A DNA stretch of 64,000 nucleotides from Mesorhabditis belari (GCA_958450365.1 CAUEEP010000916.1:496001-560000); one strand, 5' to 3'; counted from the stretch's first letter, positions 22,400 through 53,664 are shown. The notes: generated from the letters alone by a model not told the origin. Program-made: numbers and translations.

Positions 22400-23250
22400 A
22401 AGAGGCAATTGAAAAAAGTCTATGGTAACCGCTCTAAATAAACAAGGTAATTGAAAAAGTCTACGTCTAACAACCTCTAAACAAAGAAAGCAATTGAAAA
22501 AGTCTAACAAGCTATTTCCTGTACAGTAGCTATGCAAAAGCAATCCAATAAGTTTACCAAAAAAAGAACGAAACATCCAAAAAGCATAAGCATTTACCTC
22601 AAAAATTCCTCAGTATATAACTGAGCGCTTATCTAGGCGAATTTGCGTACGTCATCGAACGAATATCGAATTCGAAAGTGTCCCACGTAGTGGCCAACTC
22701 TAAAAAACCTATTTTTTTTCTATCAGAAACAATCTTTGCGCCTTATCAGAAAACCCGTAATAGCGTCTTTTTTTTTCTCAAAAATTTTAAAGACCCCGCG
22801 TGACGCTTTACAAAAAACTGCTTCACCAATTTTTTTTTTTTTGAACTGCCAAGCATTTCCGGCGGAATATCTCTTTCTCATCTTACCGCCTCTCCTTTTT
22901 TTTCGGGTTTATTTCAGAAATCACTACATTTTTAACTGTTAAGGTGAGAGTTTACATCAGTGACGCAATGGGAGACACGTCATTATGTAGTAGAGCTAGA
23001 CGTCAGCTAGGTATTAGTAACAGAACTGTTGTTACTTACAATGATGATCATTTTGATAGTTGATTCAGGTTGAATTCAGAAATAACATTCAGAAATTTAT
23101 TGAATAACAGAACTAGAATACGGTAAACTTTAGCAAAAGGTGATTTCGTTACCGGCTACAAAACTGCCCTGTAATAACAGTCTTGTTTAAGCCACAATGG
23201 ATTGCTTTGACGGCTTTAAAGGTACTAAAGCTACAGTAGCCTGTTAAGTA
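22400..23250. other. No gene seen
   Basis: AT-rich sequence with scattered short words. No splice-consistent coding region recognised. Confidence 0.45.
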
Positions 23251-23261
23251 AAGACTACTGT

Positions 23262-23442
23262 CTAGACGTACTAGTCGTACTAGACTAGAGGTACTAGTCG
23301 TACTAGACTAGAGGTACTAGTCGTACTAGACTAGAGGTACTAGTCGTACTAGACTAGAGGTACTAGTCGTACTAGACGTACTAGTCGTACTAGACGTACT
23401 AGTCGTACTAGACGTACTAGTCGTACTAGACTAGACGTACTT
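23262..23442. repeat. Palindromic minisatellite (gtactagtcgtactagactagag)
   Basis: Units of 23 bp and then 14 bp built on tactagtcgtactag, which is itself nearly self-complementary, so the whole array can fold into many hairpins. It ends directly at a half copy of family A. Confidence 0.9.
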
Positions 23443-23541
23443 GAGATCTAGTGGGGGATTTGAGTGTTGAGCTTCTGGGAAAACTTTGAAAGCCGTAAAG
23501 TAGTGACCAACTCGACTCGCCGGGGTGCACTACTATTAGAG
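23443..23541. repeat. Half copy of family A MITE
   Basis: Starts inside the element (gagatctagtgggggatttg) and runs to the terminal gtgcactactattagag. The left half is replaced by the palindromic minisatellite. Confidence 0.88.
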
Positions 23542-23877
23542 TTCTTTAAAGGTGTTTTTGAACAGTTTTCAAATAAATTATCGCTCTGTTTAGTATGCGT
23601 TACTGGTACTCGTTCATTTATCCACCCCCGTGTACTTACAGAAAGCTTACTGCTATGGAACACTGTGGACATTCATGTACTATTATTTATTCAAATCTAA
23701 CAAGGGAATGCCAACTGAATGTGGAGACTAAAGCAGAATTTCACGCTGATTCAAATCTGCTTACCGTTTCTGTTATGGAACACTGTCAAAAGTGATAAGC
23801 ATGCAAAGTTTTGTATGAGATTCAAAAATCACATCCCGAGTTTATAACCGGATTTGCCAGGGGGTTTGGGTAGCACT

Positions 23878-23942
23878 GGTAGCTGATTGGCAGTGGGTTA
23901 GAATACCGGGCATGGACCCTCTGGCTCGATTCCGCTATTGAA
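23878..23942 (+). repeat. tRNA-like sequence (SINE or tRNA pseudogene)
   Basis: An A-box-like tagctgattggcagtgggtt and a B-box-like ggctcgattcc at tRNA spacing, but the acceptor arm does not pair. Shares agtgggttag followed by an A-rich/ACCG segment with the element at 56385-56465. Confidence 0.45.
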
Positions 23943-24471
23943 CTTTCTTTCCTTTACTTTTTTGGATTTGCAAGATTAATTGTTCTCTATTTTAAATACA
24001 AGTTTATTTAGCAAAAACGGAAAACGGATTCGGAATCGGGGTTGAATTCTGGGTCGAATAACCTGTCATACACCGTTTACACTGTTAGCTGTACGAAAAA
24101 GTACTATTTTAAGTCAGTTCAGGCAACCTGCAGTGCCCACCTTTAGTTACAGTACTTTTGTAACTGAAAACCTTATCTACATCTGCAGGTCTACCTTTTG
24201 ACAAAAACGTCGAATAACCTGTCACCACATCCAATTGAAATTCTCTTGCAAATATTTAGATTTCATTCTTTACGTCAACTTGCCTATTCAACCTAATTCT
24301 TGTTCTTCTTCTAAAATTTAGAAAACAATTTAGAAAATTTTTTCTTTTCGGAAGTTTATAAAAAAAGGTTGAAAAGGTTAGAATTATTATAATAAGATTT
24401 GATAATTGATAAGCGAATTGTTAAGCGATAAATGCGTGAAGAAGAGAAAGTGAAATATGGAAAAATATTAA

Positions 24472-24545
24472 AGCTTTCAGAAAAAGCTTTCAGAAAAAGC
24501 CTTCAGAAAAAGCCTTCAGAAAAAGCCTTCAGAAAAAGCTTTAAC
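24472..24545. repeat. Tandem (agaaaaagccttc)n
   Basis: Five to six copies of a 13-bp unit, cagaaaaagccttcagaaaa. Confidence 0.9.
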
Positions 24546-25028
24546 TTTCCCCTCAAACCACATAAAAATGTTTGTGATTCATTGTTTTCTCTTCAGAAAA
24601 TCTCCGGAATCTCTCAATGAAGGCCCTAAAAGGAATGAGTCGGCGAGTATTTCCGTGCAATCATTGAATGTTTACAGAAACGATATTTGATTTTCTGAAA
24701 CGATATTTCTGAAACTATTTCTGAAACTATTCGACGAGCATTTCTTTCTATACTTATCACCTAGTTAGTTAATAGTTTTTTTTTCTATAGTTAATAGTTT
24801 TATAGTTACATTTTTACCTATTTATTCTCTAGTTTAAATTGAAATATCTTTTAAAAAAAAGAAACTATAAACGCTGGTTTCGTAGTTGTCTGGTGTCTGT
24901 TCGTAATTGTCTAGTACCTAACAAAGTCTTGGAAAAAGCTATTGTACTAAAATTTATAAAGAATAAAGAAGTGAAAGAAAAAGAAAGATAAATTAATAAA
25001 GAAGTGAAAGAAATGGGAAGAAAAAGTA

Positions 25029-25095
25029 GAGATGGGATTGAACCCGATCATTTCCATTCAAGAGAATTCCTCTAACCATTGAGCCATCCGGTACC
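25029..25095 (-). repeat. tRNA-like sequence
   Basis: Reverse complement begins ggtaccggatggctcaatgg and has the A box tggctcaatggttagag and B box gggttcaatccc at normal spacing. The acceptor ends do not pair, so it is a tRNA pseudogene or a SINE head. Confidence 0.5.
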
Positions 25096-25256
25096 TTGGC
25101 TTTCTAAAAGAAAAAACTTGCGAAGAGTTGTTTAAAAGGAATCCGAATTTGTTTAAAATTTAGTTATTTCTATCAAAAACAAAAGCAAGATTCGTCATAG
25201 ATTCTTGGCCTAAAGAGAAATGCAAGAGCTTCACTAATGTCAAAAGAGATTTGCTA

Positions 25257-25489
25257 TACCGTATTTTCTCTAATAGTAGTACACCCTGAGCTTTGCCTAA
25301 ATTGCTTGAAATCTCAAGAACCGCTTATCAGAACCTATCGATGTGGGATCGGAAAATGTAGCTGACGATGAGATCTAGTGGGGGATTTGAGTGTTGAGCT
25401 TCTGGGAAAACTTGGAAACTGTAAAATCGTCATCAACTCGGCTCGGCCGGGCGGAGGGGGAGAGGGCAATACTATTAGAGAAAATACAG
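25257..25489. repeat. Family A MITE copy 4
   Basis: Starts taccgtattttctctaatag and ends actattagagaaaatacaga. The right terminal region is mutated (ggccgggcggagggggagag in place of gccggggtgcac). Confidence 0.9.
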
Positions 25490-25491
25490 AA

Positions 25492-25713
25492 TACCGTATT
25501 TTGTCTAATAGTAGTGCACCCAGAGCGTTGCCTGAATTCCTCGAAATCTCGAGAACCGCTTATCAGAATCTATCGATGTGGGATCGGAAAATGTAGCTGA
25601 CGATGAGATCTAGTGGGGGATTTGAGTGTTGAGCTTCTGCAAAAGCTTGGAAACTGTAAAATCGTGACCAACTCGGCTCGCCGGGGTGCACTACTATTAG
25701 AGAAAATACGGTA
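25492..25713. repeat. Family A MITE copy 5, head-to-tail with copy 4
   Basis: Begins two bases after copy 4 (taccgtattttgtctaatag) and ends attagagaaaatacggta. The two copies are in the same orientation and share one flank pair. Confidence 0.92.
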
Positions 25714-26228
25714 TATAGATTAGAATGGCTTTATTTTCAAAATGCAACAGTAAAGAGAAATACACTCTACTAAGTTTTCTGTAATTTTTGAATTTTCCTT
25801 GACTTCCTAATCTCTAGTTTTCTTTGGATTTTTGTAAAAAAGGAAAAAGATACAAAAGAAATCAAAACATCAGCTTTAGCAATGTTTTTTTTTGATCTTA
25901 AATACCCGATCTAATCTGTCTAATCTAATCAGAATCCAAGACCAGTCTCTTCTTCTCAAATCAATCTTTATTGAGTCATCATTGCCCTGAGGAATATTTT
26001 TCTCTGACTAATCCAAAGAATTCTCTGAACGAAAATTCTTTTTAGCGTTTAGCGTTAACGCCCAAAAATGAGTGATTGAAGAGATAAAATGTTTGGAAGA
26101 GATGTTTGGAATTTTGTAGCAAGAGCTTGACTAATGTCAAAAGAGATTCGCTTTGCATAGATTAGAATGGCTTTATTTTCAAACTGAGTCATAATCAATT
26201 TGCTAAAGAAATTTGATAAACTTTTTCT
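25714..26228. other. Non-genic flank with a partial duplicate at 26115-26185
   Basis: No gene seen. 26115-26185 matches the joined flanks of the family A pair at 25224-25740 without the MITEs. Confidence 0.55.
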
Positions 26229-29200
26229 TTAGAGTTTCCATTTTCGAATGCAAGACGCTGCCTCATCGAGGGTGACACGAATTTTCTCATAGTAGACATT
26301 GAGATCTTTTTGGGAAAGATCTGAAAATGGTTTACAGTAATTGTTATTGTTTTTTATTGTTTTCTAAAAAGTTGTTACTTTTTTTTTTTATTAAACAACC
26401 TAAACAACAAAAAACCTTTTAACCAAAAGAGAAATAGTATTGTTTTCAAATTTAATGGGAGTGGGACAAATGCGACCTTTTTTTTGCGCACCCGGACATT
26501 TGCGCACCTTTTTTTGCTGGAAAAGGCCTTAGGAAAGGTCGTAGAGCTTCAAAAATGTTTATCGTAGAGGGGAATCGTATGCGTAGATTCAGAATTTCGA
26601 CAAATCAGACCTCGCTGACACGTCAAATTTGGGCTAAAAGGCAAAAACTACGCAACTTAACCCTTTTCCGCAGTTTTTGCCTTTTAGCCCAAATTTGACG
26701 TGTCAGCGAGGTCTGATTTGTCGAAATTCGGAATCTACGCATACGATTCCCTACATGGAAATATTTTCGAAGCCTACGGCCTTGCCAAGGCCTTCCAGCA
26801 AAAAAAGGTGCAAATGTCCAGGTGCGCCAAAAAGGTCGCATTTGTCCCACCCCCATTGTTTTCAAGTTTAATTCTTGTTTAAGTGAAACAATGATTTAAA
26901 AGGATTTAGAATTTGTACAGAATTCAGAATTCAGCTAAATTTAAGGCTAAAAAAGTTTTTTTCTTTTCTCTTTGGCAAAATTGAGCTATTCATTTCATTG
27001 AATCTACTAGTCTTTAGAGCAAAAAGACTGAGAGAAAAAGCTAACGCTAAAGCAGCTAAAGCAAATATTTTATCAATTACGCTGTGAGCAGAAAGTCGAG
27101 CGAGATCCACGAGTGGAGTCCCGTGATGGGTTATTCCAAAAAGCCAAGTCAAATATTTGACTTGATAATCTCGATCTAGGCATCGACCTCGATCTAGGCA
27201 TCGACCTCGATCTAGGCATCGACCTCGATCTAGGCATCGACCTCGATCTAGGCATCGACCTCGATCTAGGCATCGACCTCGATCTAGGACTCAACCTCGA
27301 TCTAGGACTCAACCTCGATCTAGGACTCAACCTCGATCTTGATAACTCACTTTTCCCGTTCGTCGAATGGTCGATCATCTCGACGAAAAGCGGTGTGTAG
27401 ACAATGATCACCAATGGGAGAACCAACTCGTATTGCTTGATTAACTAAAGGTTTTGTAACATTGTGTATAGAATTTCTTATCCTAACCTCATCAAATGTG
27501 TCCCATGGGAGTTGAAGACCTCGAGCTTCTTTCTGTAGCTCTTGCCAATAGGTCAATAAATACTTATCACGGCTAAAATAGTTTAATTTCATATTCGTTG
27601 TTTTATCAATTACTTGTTTTTGTACTCTTTCCCGCTCAACGCTGTGGGCAGAAATCGAGCGAGATCTTCGAGTGGAGTCCCGTGATGGGTTAACTGAAAA
27701 AAATGATGGATTAACACTTTGAAAAGCCTCCGTTTACGAACAAGATCTTAGTTCAGTTGATTAGTTAAGTCTTTCCTTTATATCTTACAATGTCCCATAA
27801 GAGAAACCTGCCAATCGACGATTGCTTTCACTGTGAACTCTCCATTGCTCTCTTCTGTTCTTCTTCTCTTCTGCCACAAAATGTTCCCGGGCCATAAATC
27901 GCCGTGTGTTAGCATATTCACCTTTGCTAAAAAGATTGAGAACAGAAATGTCCGGATTCGGATCCGAATCTCTACACAAACATAAAAAGAACGAAAAGAC
28001 AACTACGCGACACATCAATAGACAGTTCAGTACTGTGGCGTAGTCATCTTTTTGTTCTTTGTATGATTGCGTAGAGATCCGGACATCGCTGAGAGAGAAT
28101 TCTTATTATTAATTGACTTATTGACTTGTTTTCTTAAGGATTATCATTTTTTTGTTCTTTGTATGATTGCGTAGAGATCCTGACATCGCTGAGAGAGAGA
28201 ATTCTTTTTATTAATTGACTTATTGACTTGTTTTCTTAAGAATTATCATTTTTTTTGTTACTCACAAGTTGAACTCATTCTTTTGAAATAGTCGTCAATG
28301 TTGTAGAAATATTTTGTCTGCGTTCGCAGCGTCTCGATCTCGCTTTTCTTCTCGGGGAATTTTACAAGTAAAGTATCGAGAAAGCGGTGGAGTTTCTGAA
28401 ATAATGGCGTTGTAGTTTGTGCTCTTTTGAAACGCACGCTCTCTGGTGCACGAATCGTTTTTTACTAACTTCTGGATGTGCATAATCGGCCATCGTTTCA
28501 GCCAGCAGTTTCTCATCGAATTCTGCGACGAATTTCGGGTTACGAAGTGCTAAAAGGAATCATTTTAGTTTGAGTCATTGAGTCGTTGAGTTTTTCATTG
28601 AGTTTTTTAAAATATTACTTTTCAAATTCTTTTCTACAAAGTTATTTTGGTAAAATTCTTACAAAAAGCTCCCATTTTGGCTAAAATTTGGATAATTTGA
28701 AGCACGCCACTCTCCGGGATGATATGATAAATGTGACGACTGTGAATATTCTCAAAGTATTCGATCAGCACGTAACCTAAAGTTTGATAACTGTTTAGTA
28801 TAAATGCTTAGTTCTACAGTATCCCAACCTGCATTCAACCCATTAAGGCCAAATTTGCGACCACAGAAAAATTGGGGAAGTGGAACCGCTTTTTGGAAAT
28901 CTTTCTCCTTTGACACACGGCGTAGGAAAGTGAATTCGGTATCGCTGAACTGAAATTTAGCAAGATAATTTTCAATTTTGAAGTTTTTCGAGAATGTTTT
29001 ATCAAGATTTTAATAAGATTTTGCAAGTTTACAATTTAGTTAGATCAAAATTGAACTTTATAGACTTGATGAAGATTTGGTGAAGACTTGGTGAAGACTT
29101 GGTCAAGACTTGATGAAGACTGACAAGACTGAGACGATCAGCGGTCAAGACTTGATGAAGACTTGGTCAAGACTTGATCAAGACTTGATTAAGACTTGGT

Positions 29201-31639
29201 CAAGACTTGATCAAGACTTGGTGAAGACTTGATGAAGACTTGATGAAGACTTGATCAAGACTTGGTCAAGACTTGGTGAAGTTCTAGTTAACCTAAAGCA
29301 TTTAAATAAATTAGATAGAGTAGTTTAGATATTTATTAGATAATTAGATAGAGTAAATTAGTTTTTATTCAACAACAATCTATTAGGTACATGCATAAGA
29401 AATGCGGATTTCAACATTTTCATTTTCACATTTTCTTCATCTTCATCTTCAACATTAAATTTCCAACGATAGAAACGTGATGTCGATGAATGTTATAAAC
29501 TATTTGAAAGTTGTAAATCTCCTCTACAAAATAGGCTAAAACGTTTTTCAATTGATCGAAGCATTGAAGAAATTTCGAGGGTGAAATGCGAGTGACCAAA
29601 AAAGGGAATCGAGTCACTTTAGGGACAAGTTTAGTGTGGTCAAAATCGAGTTAGCTTCCCAAAATTGAAGATTTAGAAAAAAAGGATAACTATATATCAA
29701 TTCATTAAAAAAAAAGTCTAACGGAAATGCATTTACAGAAATTTAGCTAGAGCGTAAGTTCAAAACCCTCAAAATTGTCAAAAAACCGGCTTTTTCACAA
29801 AAAAGAAAACTTATTGTAAAAACAAATTTTTCCCATGAAATGATCCCAACTCTTAATTATTTTGAATGATATTTTTAAGATAATGATTTTAGGGCGGTCA
29901 TTGCCGGTAGTGTGCCCAACCGGATCCCAACTCTTAATTCCCATGAAATGATCCCAACTCTTAATTATTTTGAATGATATTTTCCGTCATTTCCGTCGGG
30001 CGGTCATCTTCCACTATATAGTCAAAACCGAACTCTTGTGAAAGTGGGGTTTTCAAAAAGTGCCCTTTTTTGGTCACTCGCATTTCGGCCTCGAAATTTC
30101 TTCAATGCTTCGATCAATTGAAACACGTTTTAGCCTATTTTGTAGAGGAGATTTACAACTTTCAAATAGTTTATAACATTCGTCGATATCAGATTTCTAT
30201 CGTTGGGAATTTAATGTTGATGAAGATGAAAAAAATGTGAAAATGAAAATGTTGAAATCCACATTTCTTATGCATTTGCCTAATAGATTGTTGTTGAATA
30301 AAAACTAAAAACTACCGTATTTCCTCTAATAAACGCGCCCCCCCTTGACCAACTTTGGACGCTTCGTTCTCAGCTCCATTTGGAGATATTTTTATGTTTA
30401 ATATATCAAAAGATAGAAGACATTAAGGGCTATCTTTTGATATATTAAACATAAAAATACCTCAAAATGGGGCTGAGAACGAAGCGTCCAAAGTTGGTCA
30501 AGGGGGGGGGGGCGTTTATTAGAGGAAATACGGTATCTAATTTATTTAAATGCTTTAGGTTAACTAGAACTTCATCAAGTCTTCATCAAGTCTATAAAGT
30601 TCAATTTTAACTTACTTTAAGTTTTACAAATAGGGAATAGAGCCTGATAATGGACTATAAAGTTCTGAAAAACTCATCGATCTAGCATTCGTCACCACAT
30701 CGTCCACATCACCAAGGTTATCAGCTTGTGATTGAAGGCGATCACATTCAACCATCTAAAAAGGGATTTCTCTCAAAGTCAATTTGATTTTTTATTTTCA
30801 AATTAGACTCAAGTAAAGTTTCTGATTTTAGAGGTTTTAGAGGTTCTGATTTTAGAGGTTTTAGAGGTTCTGATTTTAGAGGTTTTAGAGGTTTTGATTC
30901 TGAATCCATCTTACTGTTTTAGCCGATTTAAAAAGCGACCTTGAGAATGGCCTGTTTCGGCAAATGCCGATCGCCGAGCTCCCAATCGAATTCGATGAGA
31001 AAACACGTCGAGATGAAACCCTGAAACATTTATTTTTTAGGCATTCATTTTTAAGCATTCATTTTTAACCATTCACTTTTAACCATTCATTTTAAGCATT
31101 CACTTTTAAGCATTCATTTTTAACCATTCATTTTAAGCATTCATTTTTAAGCATTCATTTTTAACCATTCACTTTTAACCATTCATTTTAAACATTCATT
31201 TTAAGCATTCATTTTTAAGCATTCATTTTTAAGCATTCATTTTTAAGCATTCATTTCATTTTGAGAGTTTTGAGAGAGTCCAATAGTCTCGAAACTTTTA
31301 AATTATCTGTAGATGATCTTGATCTTGAAGCTCTAGTGGATCCTTGACGTTATCTGTGCTACCCACATTTTACATAGATTATATCGTGTTTCTTTTTATC
31401 GGCCCTTTTCGGGTTATGTGTATGAATTCATGTGTTTTAATCTTAAATCTAGCGCACTTTATCTCAGGTCCTGAATAAAGTATCTATATTTAAACCCTCA
31501 CATTTGATGCCCCCAACGGATGAGCTTTTCGATTTGATCCCATTTTTGCTTGAGTGTTCATCTCTTTTTGAAAATCGCTCTCCAAATTTCGCCAACTCAG
31601 CAAAGTGCCCTCGATTTTTGGCTCTTCTTGACTGGTCAT
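26229..31639 (-). CDS. CHK kinase-like (DUF1679) protein
   Basis: A nematode CHK/DUF1679 protein, related to choline/aminoglycoside kinases; substrate unknown. Start MTSQEEPKIEGTLLSWRNLE (31639-31502), then GFISTCFLIEFDWELGDRHL (31020-30940), MVECDRLQSQADNLGD... (30755 to about 30629), FSDTEFTFLRRVSKEKDFQ (28949 to about 28829), GYVLIEYFENIHSRHIYH (about 28780-28663), NPKFVAEFDEKLLAETM (about 28552-28471), LHRFLDTLLVKFPEKK (about 28395-28266). The catalytic exon (about 27932-27792) has the Brenner-type loop HGDLWPGNILW and the metal-binding IVDWQ. Then THHGTPLEDLARFLPTALSG (about 27693-27640), DKYLLTYWQELQKEARG (about 27582-27494), QYELVLPLVIIVYTPLFVEM (about 27440-27350) and the last exon 26320-26229 ending RKWKL and TAA. 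All motif positions expected of an active kinase fold are visible. Some exon borders, notably the 30.6/28.9-kb junction, are approximate. Introns carry a long inverted repeat and a decayed exon copy. Confidence 0.85.
26457..26856. repeat. Family B long foldback copy 1
   Basis: About 400-bp near-perfect palindrome. The outer end is gtgggacaaatgcgacctt and its complement aaggtcgcatttgtcccac; the centre is gcctaatttgacg-type ttttgccttttagcccaaat. Copies at 37276, 44036 and 51904. Here it lies in the last intron of the kinase-like gene. Confidence 0.93.
27066..27150 (-). pseudogene. Decayed duplicate of a kinase-like gene exon
   Basis: Reverse complement encodes ITHHGTPLVDLARLSAHSV, matching THHGTPLEDLARFLPTALS of the exon at 27640-27693 at both DNA and protein level. 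It has lost its frame after about 18 codons and is not needed in the gene model. Confidence 0.75.
27165..27340. repeat. 18-bp minisatellite (ctcgatctaggcatcgac)
   Basis: About nine to ten units in which aggcatcgac gives way to aggactcaac towards the right. The antisense RSRSMPRSRSMP frame is repeat-derived. Confidence 0.93.
28040..28253. repeat. Tandem duplication of about 105 bp
   Basis: tttgttctttgtatgattgcgtagagatcc...cttgttttcttaag occurs twice in a row, differing at a few positions, in a kinase-like gene intron. Confidence 0.92.
29050..29285. repeat. Array of GACTTGATGAAGACTTGGTCAA
   Basis: About twenty 11-bp units (aagacttggtc, aagacttgatg) inside the left arm of the large inverted repeat. 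Confidence 0.93.
30314..30533. repeat. Family G MITE, near-perfect hairpin
   Basis: taccgtatttcctctaataa...cttggacgcttcgttctcagc... and its reverse complement ending ttattagaggaaatacggta, arms about 105 bp. The terminal taccgtatttnctctaata resembles family A. Inserted in the right arm of the larger inverted repeat. Confidence 0.93.
31020..31260. repeat. Array of (aagcattcatttttaaccattcat)
   Basis: About eighteen units of 12-14 bp, agcattcattttta and accattcactttta. Confidence 0.92.
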
Positions 31640-32119
31640 TTGAGAACTTTCAAAAATTCATTTAATAAATGACGTTAAAGTTGAGTGAAAAAAATGTTGA
31701 AAGTGCTGAAATTTTGCTTGAAAATTTATGAAATAGCATAAGAAAGAAAGAAAGATCATTTTTAATTTTGAAGTTTTACGATAATGTTTTATTAAAGATT
31801 TTGCAAGATTGCAATTCAATTAGAACAATTATTTCGTTCAAAAGAAATCAAAAACAAAATCAAAAACAAAATTTAAATCAAAATTTCAAACATCAAAACC
31901 TAAACTTGGGTTGTTGTTTTTTTCTTTTCCATCAAGTGGCTGATGGTGAAACCTATATATTTCCTTGAGTGCATATAATCACCGGAAAGGAGTGGGAAAG
32001 AGTGGGAAAGAGTGGAAAAGAATGGAAAGGAGAGGGTTTCAAGACTTTGGAAAAAGATTGGATAAATGATGTGAAGGGGAAAAGAAGGGGCGGTTGAGTT
32101 GAGGTGAAAGTTGAAGAAA

Positions 32120-32403
32120 TCTGAAGCTGAAGTGCTGAGGGTATTGAAGCTGAGGGTATTGAAGCTGAGGGATTGAAGCTGAGGGTATTGAAGCTGAGGG
32201 ATTGAAGCTGAGGATTGAAGCTGAGGGTATTGAAGCTGAGGGTATTGAAGCTGAGGGTATTGAAGCTGAGGGTATTGAAGCTGAGGGTATTGAAGCTGAG
32301 GGTATTGAAGCTGAGGGTATTGAAGCTGAGGGATTGAAGCTGAGGATTGAAGCTGAGGATTGAAGCTGAGGATTGAAGCTGAGGATTGAAGCTGAGGATT
32401 GAA
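32120..32403. repeat. 15-bp minisatellite (gctgagggtattgaa)
   Basis: About twenty units alternating ctgagggtattgaag and ctgaggattgaag. The three overlapping antisense frames of SFN/SASIP/LQYPQ repeats are the three readings of this array, not genes. Confidence 0.94.
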
Positions 32404-33084
32404 AAATACCGGCAAATTTTAAGGCAAAAATACATCTCGAAAACATTGAGCATATTGACGCCAAAAACAGTCGAAATCTAAGCTCTGATCTAAGCTTTTG
32501 AACAAATTCGAGACTTTTATTAGCCTATCTTTGAGTGAAAATTTGCAACTTTCAAATGATATGAGAGCTTTCAAATGAGATCACAGCTTTCATATGACAT
32601 GACAGCTTTCAAATGACATCACAGTCAGTAGGAAATCAAATAGCTAAAAAATCAACACTGTTCTGGCGCCATTTGGGTAAGTAAAACGACTAAAAATACA
32701 ATTAGAATGTTAAAATTCTCTTCAAATAACTTTTTCTCCAGAAGATTTTGTTTTTTCAAAAGTTCCTTGTGATATGGCACTATTCAAATGACTCACAGTC
32801 AGTTCTGTTCTCAAAAAAAAACGATCAACACTTTGATCAGTGTGTGGTTTAGAGAGACGACTTTCCAAATTTATGCAAATTTCATGGGCGGTGAGTTTAG
32901 AGAATGGAGTTTCTGATCGATTATCACAAAAATTCACTTATAAATCACCTTTGCTTTCAAATAAATACGTTACTTTTAATTTACTGAAATAATTTTCTAA
33001 AGAACAATGGAGAGCTCGATGTATCGATGTTTTGGGAAAACGGCAAATGTAAGAGTCTTTTCAGAAGCTTTTTGTTAGCTGAAC

Positions 33085-33311
33085 ACCGTACTCTCTCTAA
33101 TAGTAGTGCACCCGTCCGAGTTGATGACGATTTTACAGTTCCCAAGCTTTCACAGAAGCTCAACACTCAAATCCCCCACTAGATCTCATTGTCAGCTACA
33201 TTTTCCGACCCCACATCGATAGGTTCTGATAAGCGGCTCTCGAGATTTCGAGCAATTTCGCTAATCGACGATCGCTTTCACCGTGTCTACTACTATTAGG
33301 GAAAATACGGT
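33085..33311. repeat. Family A MITE copy
   Basis: accgtactctctctaatagt to actattagggaaaatacggt. The right part is replaced over about 25 bp by aatcgacgatcgctttcacc, which resembles the kinase-like gene coding text near 27810. Confidence 0.82.
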
Positions 33312-33833
33312 CTCTTGAATTGAATTAAATTGAAAAGTGATGGAATAATACAAGAGATTCTGTGAAGAGTTAATAGTAAGTCCTAAGCTGGGCTAAACCC
33401 AGGCCAATCCAGGTCCGACTCAGGGTCGGACCAACGATCACTTTCACTGTCCAGGCTCACTTTTCACTTCCACTCCATTATCCAGGCTTGAGGTCCAGAT
33501 AAGACCTTAGGTCAGAGGTCTAGTCCATGTTCAGGCTCTAGATCAGATCAAGCTTAAGCTCTAGTGGTCAGGTTTACCAGTTTCTGGGCAGGCCAGACGT
33601 CTAGGCAAAGTCAGGTCGAAGCCAAGACTCAGACAAAGAGCCAAATCCAGCCAGACCTGGATTCTGTCTGGTCTATGTACTTTGAGAACCGGACCGTAAA
33701 ACCAGGCCAGGTTATGGACGTCGAAACTAGATACTTTTAGTGACCCTAAGTGATCAGGATTTGGTAATAAATATAGATTCCTGGAACTCTTCACTCTTTG
33801 ATTACCCTGTCTGATGAATTCTCGAATTTTCAG

Positions 33834-53493
<19,660 letters not shown>

Positions 53494-53664
53494 ATATCTT
53501 TTTGAGAGTATGCTTTGCTCGCTTTTATGTACTTTCTAAAAAGCGTCTATTCTAGAAAACTACCGTAATCATAATTGTTTTCATTTGATAAGCCCAATTT
53601 TTCTTGAAAGCAAATGGCTGATCGAATGAAAACTGGTGGTTTGATTATGATGGGTTTCTAAAAT
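53494..53664. other. 3' flank of the ABC gene
   Basis: AT-rich, no further coding seen; probable 3' UTR. Confidence 0.45.

Larger units (their letters stand above)
29040..30600. repeat. Large inverted repeat in a kinase-like gene intron
   Basis: The left arm (about 29040-29625: gaactttatagacttgatga..., gttaacctaaagcatttaaa, caacaatctattaggtac..., attgatcgaagcattgaag) is matched in reverse complement by about 30060-30600. The right arm is interrupted by the family G MITE at 30314-30533. The left arm contains a (gaagacttggtcaagacttgat)n array at about 29060-29285 that is nearly absent from the right arm. Confidence 0.9.
31640..33833. other. Intergenic between divergently transcribed kinase-like and ABC genes
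   Basis: Holds the 15-bp array at 32120-32403, a family A copy at 33085-33311 and GC-richer gccaggtccag-type repeats at about 33385-33720. No gene seen. The first exon of the ABC gene may hide here. Confidence 0.5.

Noticed and set aside
26677..26882. Repeated MPFSPNLTCQRGLICRNSE frames, also at 37264, 37497, 44227, 51854 and 52123
   Set aside because: They occur on both arms of the family B palindrome and end in the repeat. This is a shared repeat reading, not a conserved protein.
31953..32464. Three overlapping long minus-strand frames (up to 171 codons)
   Set aside because: They are the three readings of one 15-bp array, with no start context, no splice context and no non-repeat domain.
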